Shown piece by piece: positions 38,827-46,536 of a stretch of 54,872 nucleotides of DNA. The DNA is from DASUWK01 sp036378435 (GTDB lineage: Bacteria; Chloroflexota; Dormibacteria; Dormibacterales; Dormibacteraceae), in assembly GCA_036378435.1 (NCBI GenBank), contig DASUWK010000047.1:1-54872 (forward strand). The letters are read 5' to 3'. Positions within the stretch are counted from its first letter, which is position 1. Each line of letters starts with the position of its first letter. The notes beneath the pieces are model-generated. The model worked only from the letters and a program-made list of their open reading frames with translations, was not told where the DNA came from and did no database searches. The position numbers were made by a program, and so were the translations under genes.

Positions 38827-39578
38827 AGCTGGGCTCAACGGCCGACGGTGAGCGCCGAACGCGAGTCGTCGCCGTCGGCGGAGCCAAGGGCAGCCCGGGC
38901 TGCACCTTCGTCGCCGTCGGGCTCGCCCGCTGCTTCGCGGACCACGGCCTGCCGACGATGCTGATCGACGCGGACGGCGAGGAGGGCGGTGTGGGCACCG
39001 CGCTGGCCTTGCCGGGTCGCCGGCAGGCAGACCTGGGGCGCGCCGCAGCGCTTGGCGTCGACCCCGGGGTGTTGCGCGACGCGGCTATCGAGGCGTCTCC
39101 GCGGCTTTGGGTTCTGGAGATCGGCGCGGGCGAGCTCGGCGACCAGGCGCCCGACGGCAGAGAGGTCGTCACGGCAGCCCGGCTCGACCACCAGGTGGTC
39201 GTGGTCGACCTGGGCCACGCCTGGTCACGGCTCCAGCGCCAGTTCGCCGCCGCCGCGGATTGGCTGCTCTGGGTGGCCGTGCCCGACCGACAGGGCCTGG
39301 AGCGGGCCGATCGCGCGCTGGGCCGACTGCTCCACGGCGGCGGCCGGGGCCTGGTGGTCAACCGCTCCGCGCGCTGGAGTCTTCGCGGCGCCGATCGCGC
39401 CCTGGTGGAGCGTCACGCCATCCCGCTGGTGGCGCGGCTACCGGAGCACCGTGCGGCGGCGCGGCGGGTGAGCGAGCGCAGCGCGCCGGCGCACCGGCAG
39501 CGCCAGTTCCGAGGCGGCTTCCGGCTGCTGGCCCGAACCGTGCATCCCGACGTCGAAGGGGGCGGTAAATGGCCCTAG
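38823..39578 (+). CDS. TadZ/CpaE-like MinD-family ATPase with altered P-loop
   Basis: 251 aa from the ATG at 38823, overlapping cpaB as ATGA. The N-terminal MinD-type loop reads VGGAKGSPGCTFVAVGLA (residues about 18-35): the first (signature) Lys is kept but the usual GKT is GCT, as often seen in TadZ. Later VVVVDLGHAW resembles the MinD Walker B strand. TadZ places the Tad apparatus at the cell pole. The frame is open upstream over cpaB but reads as GC-rich noise. Confidence 0.75.
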   Translation: MKLGSTADGERRTRVVAVGGAKGSPGCTFVAVGLARCFADHGLPTMLIDADGEEGGVGTALALPGRRQADLGRAAALGVDPGVLRDAAIEASPRLWVLEIGAGELGDQAPDGREVVTAARLDHQVVVVDLGHAWSRLQRQFAAAADWLLWVAVPDRQGLERADRALGRLLHGGGRGLVVNRSARWSLRGADRALVERHAIPLVARLPEHRAAARRVSERSAPAHRQRQFRGGFRLLARTVHPDVEGGGKWP

Positions 39579-40867
39579 AGATCCTGCCATCCCGCCTCGA
39601 CGCGGAACAGAGGGTGCGTGAAGCCGTTGAAGGCGAGCTCGCCAAGCTGCTCGCCGCGCGAGGCGCGTCGCGGCTGCGCCTCGAGGACCAGGCCGAGGTC
39701 TACCAGCTGGTCGGCCGGCTGGTGGCCGAAGAGCACCGCCGCGGCGGCTTCCTGCTGACCCGCGACGACTGCAGCGACATCTGGCAGGCGGTCTTCGGCT
39801 CTGTCACGCCGCTCGGACCGCTGGCCAACCACCTCGCGGATCCGGAGGTGGAGGAGATCCGAATCAATGGCACGACGGGCTGCTATGTCTTGAAAGAAGG
39901 CCGCCGCCACGAGGTGCCACCTCCTTTCGCCGACGAAGACCGCCTCGTGGAGCTCGTTCACTGGTACACCGACGGCTCGGGTTCGCGACTCGACCGCGCG
40001 AGCCCGATGGTCACACTCACCCTGCCGGACGGGAGCCGGCTGCATGCGGCGCTGTCCCCACCAGCGCGCCCCCTCTCCATCACCATCCGGCGCCACCCGG
40101 CAAGCCGGTTCCGCACCCTCGAGGACCTCGCTGCAGCAGGCTTCCTTCCGGCGGCGTTGAGCCCCCTCCTGGAGGCTGCCGTCCGCGGCCGGCTCAACAT
40201 CCTCGTCGCCGGCGGCACCGGCACGGGCAAGACCACCTTCATGCGCGTTCTCTGCCGCCTGATACCTACTGCCGAGCGCGTGGTGACGATCGAAGACCAG
40301 GCGGAGCTGCACCTGTGGCGCGAGCTGCCCGATTGCGTCTCCCTCGAAGGCCGGCCGGCCAACGTCGAGGGTCAGGGTCAGATCACGATCCAGATGCTCG
40401 TCACCGAGGCGCTGCGGATGTCGCCGGACCGGATCGTAATCGGTGAGGTACGCGGCGGCGAGGCCCTGGACCTGCTGGACGCGATGAACACGGGGCACCC
40501 CGGCTCGGTGTGCACCGTCCATGCCGAGACGCCCCGCGAGACGCTGCCGCGCCTGGCTCGGCTGGCGCTGCGCAACCCGCACGCTCCCCGACCGGAGGCC
40601 GTTGTCGGCGAGGTTGTGCGAACGGTGGACCTGGTCCTGCATCTCGGCGTGTCGACAGAGGCCGGTATCCGCAGGCGGCGTCTTGCCTCGGTCGGCTACG
40701 TCGCGGGAGCCGAGGGCGGGACGCCGATCGTCGACGAGCTGGTGCACCTGACTCCTGACGGCCGCTGGCGGCGCACCGGCTCACCTCGAGGCATGCCCGA
40801 GCGATCGCTCTACAAACTGGCGACCGTCTGCGATCCCGACCGCGTTCTGAGCGGCCTCGATGCTTGA
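39569..40867 (+). CDS. tadA: TadA/CpaF secretion ATPase
   Basis: 432 aa. It powers assembly of the pilus. The Walker A loop is GGTGTGKTT (residues 215-223), the Asp box is VVTIEDQAELHL, and the Walker B/His box region reads PDRIVIGEVRGGEALDLLDAMNTGHPGSVCTVHAE. The N-terminal domain has DPEVEEIRINGT, as in other CpaF proteins. It overlaps the TadZ gene by 10 bases and the TadB gene by 8. Confidence 0.93.
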   Translation: MALEILPSRLDAEQRVREAVEGELAKLLAARGASRLRLEDQAEVYQLVGRLVAEEHRRGGFLLTRDDCSDIWQAVFGSVTPLGPLANHLADPEVEEIRINGTTGCYVLKEGRRHEVPPPFADEDRLVELVHWYTDGSGSRLDRASPMVTLTLPDGSRLHAALSPPARPLSITIRRHPASRFRTLEDLAAAGFLPAALSPLLEAAVRGRLNILVAGGTGTGKTTFMRVLCRLIPTAERVVTIEDQAELHLWRELPDCVSLEGRPANVEGQGQITIQMLVTEALRMSPDRIVIGEVRGGEALDLLDAMNTGHPGSVCTVHAETPRETLPRLARLALRNPHAPRPEAVVGEVVRTVDLVLHLGVSTEAGIRRRRLASVGYVAGAEGGTPIVDELVHLTPDGRWRRTGSPRGMPERSLYKLATVCDPDRVLSGLDA

Positions 40868-41738
40868 AGCCGCAGCCGCGGGTGTCGGCGTGACGACAGC
40901 GGTCCTCGCGTTGCTGCTGCCTGTGAATGGGTCGAACCGCAGCCGCCTGCTGCGCCGGCTTGACGCGCGCTGGGAGCGCGAGGTCGCCCTGGCCGCGGCA
41001 ACCGGCTGGAAGCGCGTCGACGCGCTTCGCCTCACCGGTGCTCAGCTCGCCGCAGGCGGGCTGGCGGCTTTGTGCGGCGCCGTCATCACCGGCCTGCCCG
41101 CTCTCGTGATCGTGGCCTTCGTCGCCGGTATCGCGGGTGTCCGTCTGACCGCGTTGATGCGCGCGGCGGCGCTGCGCAGGTCGCGCCAGGACGCCGTCCT
41201 CGAAGCGGTGCGGCTGCTGCGGCAGCTCTTGGAGACCGGAGGAGTAGGCGTGCAGCAGGGCCTGGCGGTGCTGGCCGATCGCGGTCCCGAGGGCCTGCGT
41301 GAGGAGTTCAGCCGGATCGTGGCGGCCGGCACGACCGGACGGCAGGCCGAGGCGTGGCAGGCCGCCAAGACCCGTCTCGCGGAGCCGGTCTTCGACCTTC
41401 TCGCCGCGGCCATCGCGGTCCAGCGCCCGGCCGGCGGCCGGCTGGGGCCGCTGTTCGCTGATGTGGAGGAGTCGGTCACGGCCCTTTACGAGGTTGTGCG
41501 GGAAGGAGAGGCTCTGCAGGTCCAGGCGCGGTCCACCGCGATATTCATCCTCGCCCTACCGATCGGATTCCTCACCTTCCTGGCGGCGCTGCACTCGTCC
41601 TATCTCGACGTGTACCGCCAGCCCGCCGGCGAGCTCTTCCTGATCGGCGTGCTCGGCGTGATGGGCGCGAGCTACCTGTGGGTGCGCCGGCTCCTGGCGC
41701 TGCCGCCGCCACCCCGCCTGAGGCTCAGCGATGGCTGA
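40860..41738 (+). CDS. tadB: TadB-like inner-membrane platform protein
   Basis: 292 aa. A type II secretion F domain (LLRQLLETGGVGVQQGLAVLADRGPEGL, about residues 117-145, read in parts) lies between an N-terminal pair of membrane helices and two C-terminal ones (STAIFILALPIGFLTFLAAL and ELFLIGVLGVMGASYLW). TadB and TadC form the membrane base of the pilus machine. Its ends overlap both neighbours by 8 bases. Confidence 0.87.
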   Translation: MLEAAAAGVGVTTAVLALLLPVNGSNRSRLLRRLDARWEREVALAAATGWKRVDALRLTGAQLAAGGLAALCGAVITGLPALVIVAFVAGIAGVRLTALMRAAALRRSRQDAVLEAVRLLRQLLETGGVGVQQGLAVLADRGPEGLREEFSRIVAAGTTGRQAEAWQAAKTRLAEPVFDLLAAAIAVQRPAGGRLGPLFADVEESVTALYEVVREGEALQVQARSTAIFILALPIGFLTFLAALHSSYLDVYRQPAGELFLIGVLGVMGASYLWVRRLLALPPPPRLRLSDG

Positions 41739-42603
41739 CCCGCTGGTCCTCGCGGCTGCCGGGGCCGCGGGCGCCGCGATCAGCACCGGCGTCGTCGGGG
41801 CGGGGTGGAGGCCGCACCGCCCGGCCGCCGAGGTCTGGCTCGAGCGGAGAGCCGCACGAGCGTCTGGCAGCTCGCATGGGCTCGTCCTTCCAGGTCGGGC
41901 CGAGTGGCGCCGAGTGTTTGCGCGCTGGACGCCCAAGCTCGAGCCTCACCTGCAGCGTGCCGGCTGGGCCGAGACGCCGGAACGGCTGGTCGCCGGCGCA
42001 GCCGCGTCCAGTCTGGCCGGGCTGCTGGCCGGCATCTCCACCGGCATGACGGCGGGCCCCGGACCGGGCGTGCTGCTGGCGTTCGTCGGGCTCCTGCTGC
42101 CGCCGATCCTCTGGTGGCGCGCGCTCCTGTCAGCCGGCCGGCGCCGTCGCGAGCTGTTGGCAGCCGAAGCAGCGCCTTTGCTCGAGCTTCTCTGCCTCGA
42201 GCTGAGCGCGGGCGCCAGCTTGACGGCCGCCCTGGAGTCGATCGCGTCGCGGCTCGACGGAGACCTGGCCCGGGACCTGCGACCCCTGGGTTTGGGCGCA
42301 CGGGTGGGTGGGACAGGGACCCTGGAGGAGAGGCTCAATGCTTACGCCGAGCTGCACCAGGTGTCCGCGTTGAAGAGTCTCGCGGCGCTCTGCGCGATGA
42401 GCCGCGATTACGGTTCGGGCGCTGCCCAGGGCACCCGTGCGCTGGCGGCGGACCTCCGCCGGGAACAACGCCGCCGCCTGATCGTGATCAGCCGGCGCGC
42501 GCTCAACCGTGTGCTCATCCCGTCGGCGGTCGGCATCCTGCTGCCTTTCATGGCGATCCTGCTGTTCCCGGCGGTCATCACGCTCTTCCACAGCTTCAAG
42601 TGA
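41731..42603 (+). CDS. tadC: TadC-like inner-membrane platform protein
   Basis: 290 aa. Two membrane helices around residues 90-130, then the GspF-like segment APLLELLCLELSAGASLTAALESIASRL (in parts), and a C-terminal helix LIPSAVGILLPFMAILLFP. The order directly after TadB and the basic stretch DLRREQRRRLIVISRRALNR support TadC. It overlaps the TadE gene by 4 bases (GTGA). Confidence 0.85.
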   Translation: MADPLVLAAAGAAGAAISTGVVGAGWRPHRPAAEVWLERRAARASGSSHGLVLPGRAEWRRVFARWTPKLEPHLQRAGWAETPERLVAGAAASSLAGLLAGISTGMTAGPGPGVLLAFVGLLLPPILWWRALLSAGRRRRELLAAEAAPLLELLCLELSAGASLTAALESIASRLDGDLARDLRPLGLGARVGGTGTLEERLNAYAELHQVSALKSLAALCAMSRDYGSGAAQGTRALAADLRREQRRRLIVISRRALNRVLIPSAVGILLPFMAILLFPAVITLFHSFK

Positions 42604-43028
42604 ACCGGCGAAGGCAGCCGGGACAGCGCGGGAGTGCCTTGACCGAGTTCGCCCTGGCCTGGCCGGTGATCCTGCTGCTGGTGCTGGCCGCCATCCAGAT
42701 CGCCGTGTATGGCGTCGAGGCATACACAGCGCGGGCGGCGGCGCTGATCGGCGCGCGGATCGGCTCGGAATCCGGCGGCGGGAGCGGGCCGGCCGCGACG
42801 GCCGCTCTCCGCTCGCTGGCCCCGGCTTTGGCGGGCGCGTCCGCTGCCGCCTGGTGTCCCAGCTCCAGTGCGCCGCCGCGGTGGGTCTGGGTGTGCGCGC
42901 GCGACGCGGGCGCCGCGGTCGAAGTGGAGGTCGGCGGTCAGGTGCCAACGATCGTGCCGCTGCCGCTGGCCGCCGCCCTGCCCGTCTCGGCGGACGCAAA
43001 GGTGGCGAAGGAGACGTTCCAGCGATGA
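42600..43028 (+). CDS. TadE-like pseudopilin
   Basis: 142 aa from GTG 42600. The N-terminus has the TadE block RGSALTEFALAWPVILLLVLAAIQIAV, a Glu five residues from the start of the hydrophobic helix as in pilin-like signals. The remaining part is a small extracellular domain with two cysteines. It overlaps both neighbours by 4 bases. Confidence 0.83.
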   Translation: MNRRRQPGQRGSALTEFALAWPVILLLVLAAIQIAVYGVEAYTARAAALIGARIGSESGGGSGPAATAALRSLAPALAGASAAAWCPSSSAPPRWVWVCARDAGAAVEVEVGGQVPTIVPLPLAAALPVSADAKVAKETFQR

Positions 43029-43438
43029 GACGCGGGCGCGGCCAGGCACTGGTGGAGCTGGCGGTGGCGCTCCCGGCCGTCCTGGCGCTCTCGCTGGGGT
43101 CCGCGGCCATGATCAGGCTGGCCGACGCCAAGTCGGGGCTCGATGGCGCAACGGCCGCGGCCGTGGCCGACGCGGCTCGCCAGACCTCGACGAGCGCCGC
43201 GTCCTCTTGTGGTCTCAGCCGTTTCAACGCCATCGTCGCCGGCTATCCGCTGGTCTCGCCCCGGCTGCAGCTGACCGGCGCCTTCGACCGCGGCTCCTAT
43301 TACGGCGCGCTCGCCACCGCCTCGGTCGACCTCTCGTTCGTGCCGCTCTGGTTCCTGCCGCGCACCGTGCCCATCAAGGCGTCGGCCCGGGCGTTGGTTG
43401 AGCCCTGGCGCAGCCGGTCACAGCAGGCGTGCTCTTGA
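43025..43438 (+). CDS. TadE/TadF-like minor pseudopilin
   Basis: 137 aa from ATG 43025 (ATGA overlap). It starts MRRGRGQALVELAVALPAVLALSLG, again with Glu before the hydrophobic helix. The rest is a short outer domain with two cysteines (SSCGLS near residue 62 and the C-terminal QQACS). The position suits TadF, but the class cannot be fixed. Confidence 0.75.
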   Translation: MRRGRGQALVELAVALPAVLALSLGSAAMIRLADAKSGLDGATAAAVADAARQTSTSAASSCGLSRFNAIVAGYPLVSPRLQLTGAFDRGSYYGALATASVDLSFVPLWFLPRTVPIKASARALVEPWRSRSQQACS

Positions 43439-43962
43439 CGCGGCGCCCAGTTGAGTCGGGCCAGGCGCTGGTGCTGGTGGCGCTCCTGCTCCCGTTGGTG
43501 CTGCTGCCGGTCGCGGGCTACGCCGTCGAAGCCACCTACGCCGCGAACCGCGCAGCCCTGCTCCAGTGGGCCTGCGCCCGTGCTGCTGAGGATGCCGCCC
43601 AGACGATCGATGACACCGCCCTGCGCCAGAACTCGACGCTCCAGGTGTCGGCCGCGCAGGCGCAGACGGTCGCCGCAGCGCAGCTGCACGTGCTCGACCA
43701 GCGGGCCGTGCTCGACGCGTTCACGGCGTCCGGAGCGACGGTCAGCATCTCGGCCCACGAGCTGGTGCCGGCGACCTTCGCGATCTGGATCCCGGGCGGG
43801 GTGCTGCGCGTCGACGGCGGCGCGCAGGCCCGCCTGACGGGCGGCTACGCCAGCCCGAGCAGCCGCATGCCGTTGTCGACCAGGAGCTTCTGGCTGACCT
43901 CGGCGCTGAGCTCGAGCGACGCGAGCTCGTCCAGACAGCGCGAGGGCTGGATGAACGGGTAG
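43435..43962 (+). CDS. TadG-like protein (pilus-associated, N-terminal helix)
   Basis: 175 aa from TTG 43435 (TTGA overlap, the rule in this operon); GTG 43429 is the alternative. The N-terminus has ESGQALVLVALLLPLVLLPVAGYAVE, a TadE/TadG-like helix, followed by an Ala/Gln-rich helical segment and a strand-rich part. The last 39 residues (from about GYASPSSRM) are read antisense to the end of the amidohydrolase gene and are Ser-rich, so the useful protein may end near 43845. Typical TadG proteins are longer and carry a von Willebrand domain, which is missing here. Confidence 0.65.
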   Translation: MTRRPVESGQALVLVALLLPLVLLPVAGYAVEATYAANRAALLQWACARAAEDAAQTIDDTALRQNSTLQVSAAQAQTVAAAQLHVLDQRAVLDAFTASGATVSISAHELVPATFAIWIPGGVLRVDGGAQARLTGGYASPSSRMPLSTRSFWLTSALSSSDASSSRQREGWMNG

Positions 43963-44702
43963 TCGCTCCCGAAGAGGAAGCGATCCTGCAGCCGCCCCTT
44001 CAGCTCGCGCACGACCTCGGGCGGGATGTAGCGAGGAGCCCAGCCCGAGATGTCGATGAACACGTTGGTCTTGTGCAGGGCGATCGCCAGCATCTCCTGC
44101 TGCCAGGGCCAGCCGAAGTGGGCGGCGATGATGTTCAAGCGCGGGAAGTCCGCTGCCACGGCATCGAGGTGGATCGGACGCGCGTAGTCGAGTCGAATCC
44201 CCTGGCCGCCGGGCATGCCGGCCCCGATGCCGCTGGTGCCCGTGTGAAACAGGCAGACGAGCCCGAGCTCCTCGGCGCGGCGGTAGAGCGGCCAGAACCG
44301 CTCGTCCTCCGGGTTGAAGGCCTGCAGCGAGGGGTGAAGCTTGAGCCCCTTGAGGCCCAGCTCCTTCACCTGGTCCAGCTCGGCGACCGCCCGCTCGCCC
44401 TTCAGCGGATCGACTGAGCCGAAGCCGACGAACCGGTCGGGGTGGTCGCGCACGGCGGCTGCGACGAGGTCGTTCGGGAGGCGCGGCCGCCCGGTCGCCG
44501 TTTCCGCGTCCCAGGCCAGGAGCACGGCGACCAGGTCCTGTTCGGCGTACTCGGCCGCCAGCTCGTCGACGCTCTTGCGGGCCACGCTCGACCGGAAGTA
44601 GCGCTCCGCTGCCTCGATGTAGCCCGCCATGCTCGTGTCGAGCCAGTCAGGCGTGGGGAGGTGGACGTGGAAGTCGATCGCGCGCAAGGGTTGATCGATC
44701 AT
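43845..44702 (-). CDS. Amidohydrolase-family (PF04909) metal hydrolase
   Basis: 285 aa from ATG 44702, chosen for the family start AIDFHVHLP (the His-x-His metal motif at residue 11) and a GAGGAACG ribosome site before it. Further metal and barrel motifs are LGLKGLKLHPSLQAF, LVCLFHTGTSG, NIIAAHFGWPW and DRFLFGSDYPF, the last with the catalytic Asp. Relatives decarboxylate or hydrolyse aromatic and lactone acids. The frame stays open upstream across the Etf gene without coding character. Its 3' end overlaps the TadG gene by 118 bases, convergent. Confidence 0.85.
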   Translation of the reverse strand: MIDQPLRAIDFHVHLPTPDWLDTSMAGYIEAAERYFRSSVARKSVDELAAEYAEQDLVAVLLAWDAETATGRPRLPNDLVAAAVRDHPDRFVGFGSVDPLKGERAVAELDQVKELGLKGLKLHPSLQAFNPEDERFWPLYRRAEELGLVCLFHTGTSGIGAGMPGGQGIRLDYARPIHLDAVAADFPRLNIIAAHFGWPWQQEMLAIALHKTNVFIDISGWAPRYIPPEVVRELKGRLQDRFLFGSDYPFIQPSRCLDELASLELSAEVSQKLLVDNGMRLLGLA

Positions 44703-44790
44703 AGAAGGGCGTTCCTCGATAATTGGGAGTGAACTGACGCCGGGCCGTGCCGGCATTTCTCTACCGATCCAGTAGGGGGTATCTCCACTC

Positions 44791-45549
44791 GTGAAGATCG
44801 TCGTGACCGTCAAACAGGTGCCGGACCCGAACGGGCAATCGGCGCTTGACCAGGACAACACCATCTCCCGCGACCGCGAGGTCGTGCTCGACCCGGGCGA
44901 CGAGTACGGAATCGAAGAGGCGCTGCTTCTGAAGGAGGCCCACGAAGGCGAGGTCGTCCTCGTCTCGGTCGGCCCCGAGCGCGCCCGCGACGCCATCCGC
45001 AAGGGCCTCTCGATGGGCGCGGACCGCGGCATCTTGATCACCGACGAGCGGCTCGCCGGCGCCGACGCGCTGCTGACCGCCAAGGCTCTGGCCGCGGCGA
45101 TCAAGCCCGAGAACCCCGACATCGTGATCACCGCGACCGAGTCGTACGACGGCTCGACGGGCGTCGTCCCGCCGATGGTCGCGGAGCTGCTCGGCATCCC
45201 GCAGCTGACGTTCGCCAAGCAGGTCGACGTGAACGGCAGCAAGGTCACGATTCACCGCCAGACCGAGGATGGCTACCAGGTGGTGGAGGCGGAGACGCCA
45301 GTGCTCATCACCGTCACCGCCGGCATCGCGGAACCGCGCTATGCCTCGTTGAAAGGGATCATGGCCGCCCGCAGCAAAGAGGTGAAGGACGTCAGCCTGG
45401 GCGATCTCGGCGTCGAGTCGGGTGGTACTTCAGAGCGCCTGACGGGCGTCAAGGACGCCGAGCCGCGCAAGGCCGGCGAGGTCATCGAGGACGACGGGAC
45501 GGCCGCCGAGAAGATCGTCGCCTTCCTGCAGGAGGCGAAGTTCGTATGA
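44791..45549 (+). CDS. etfB: Electron transfer flavoprotein beta subunit
   Basis: 252 aa. It carries electrons with EtfA from acyl-CoA or other dehydrogenases to the membrane. Family blocks: MKIVVTVKQVPDPNG at the start, DEYGIEEALLLKE, ATESYDGSTGVVPPMVAELLG near the AMP site, and EPRYASLKGIMAARSKE, the recognition loop. Start is GTG 44791. It overlaps etfA by 4 bases (ATGA), as is usual for the pair. Confidence 0.95.
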   Translation: MKIVVTVKQVPDPNGQSALDQDNTISRDREVVLDPGDEYGIEEALLLKEAHEGEVVLVSVGPERARDAIRKGLSMGADRGILITDERLAGADALLTAKALAAAIKPENPDIVITATESYDGSTGVVPPMVAELLGIPQLTFAKQVDVNGSKVTIHRQTEDGYQVVEAETPVLITVTAGIAEPRYASLKGIMAARSKEVKDVSLGDLGVESGGTSERLTGVKDAEPRKAGEVIEDDGTAAEKIVAFLQEAKFV

Positions 45550-46508
45550 GCATCTGGATCTACGCGGAGCTGAAAGAAGGAAAGCTCGCCCCGATCTCGT
45601 TCGAGCTCGCCGCCAAGGCTCGCGAGCTGGGTGGCGACGTCGAGGCCGTGGCCCTCGGTCCGGGCGCGAAGGCGGCCGGCGCCGAGCTCGGCAAGCACGG
45701 AGTGAAGAAGGTCTACGCGTCCGAGGACGCGGCCTTCAACGACTACCTGGCCCTGCCGGCCACCGACGCGCTGGCGGCGCTGGCCAGGGAGCACAGCCCC
45801 GAGCTGATCCTCTTCGGCTTCACCTACGACTCGCGCGAGGTGGCGAGCCGGCTGGCGGCCAGGCTGGACGTCGGCATCATCTCCAACGCGCACGACATCG
45901 CGAAGGCCGAGGGCGGCTTCGTCGCCAGCGTGCCGTATTTCGGCGGCGCCAAGGTCGCCCAGATGCAGGCGCAGAACTCGCCGGCGATCGTGCTGCAGAG
46001 GCCCAAAGCCGTGGAGGCATCCGAGAGCGGCGGCCAGGCGCAGGTCGAGGAGATCACGCCGGAGATCAGCGCCGACTCCATGAAGGCGAAGATCGCCGAA
46101 CGCGTTGTCGAAGCGGGAGATCAGGTGAAGCTCGAGGACGCCAAGGTTGTCATCAGCGGCGGGCGCGGCATGGGCGGTCCCGAGAACTTCCCGATCCTGG
46201 AAGACCTCGCGGGCGCGCTGGGCGGCGCCGTCGGCGCCAGCCGCGCCGTCGTCGACGCGGGCTGGGTGCCCTACTCGATGCAGGTCGGCCAGACCGGCAA
46301 GACGGTCCGGCCCGGCCTGTATATCGCGGTCGGCATCTCCGGCGCCATGCAGCACACGGTCGGCATGAAGGGCTCGAAGCTGATCGTCGCGATCAACAAG
46401 GACCCCGAGGCGCCGATCCTCAAGATGGCCGACCTGGGCGTCGTCGGCGACGCGCTCAAGATCGTGCCCAAGCTGACCGAGGCGATCAAGGCCAAGAAGG
46501 GGGGCTGA
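45546..46508 (+). CDS. etfA: Electron transfer flavoprotein alpha subunit
   Basis: 320 aa. The C-terminal FAD domain is clear: ISGGRGMGGPENFPILEDLA, GASRAVVDAGWVPYSMQVGQTG, and LYIAVGISGAMQHTVGM with KLIVAINKDPEAPI. The N-terminal domain covers residues 1 to about 180. With EtfB it forms the FAD/AMP heterodimer. It ends KAKKGG; the last codons lie in a run of six G bases, just before the downstream glycosyltransferase begins in another frame. Confidence 0.95.
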   Translation: MSIWIYAELKEGKLAPISFELAAKARELGGDVEAVALGPGAKAAGAELGKHGVKKVYASEDAAFNDYLALPATDALAALAREHSPELILFGFTYDSREVASRLAARLDVGIISNAHDIAKAEGGFVASVPYFGGAKVAQMQAQNSPAIVLQRPKAVEASESGGQAQVEEITPEISADSMKAKIAERVVEAGDQVKLEDAKVVISGGRGMGGPENFPILEDLAGALGGAVGASRAVVDAGWVPYSMQVGQTGKTVRPGLYIAVGISGAMQHTVGMKGSKLIVAINKDPEAPILKMADLGVVGDALKIVPKLTEAIKAKKGG

Positions 46509-46536
46509 GCCCGCGGACCCCTCTGAGGCCGAGCGG

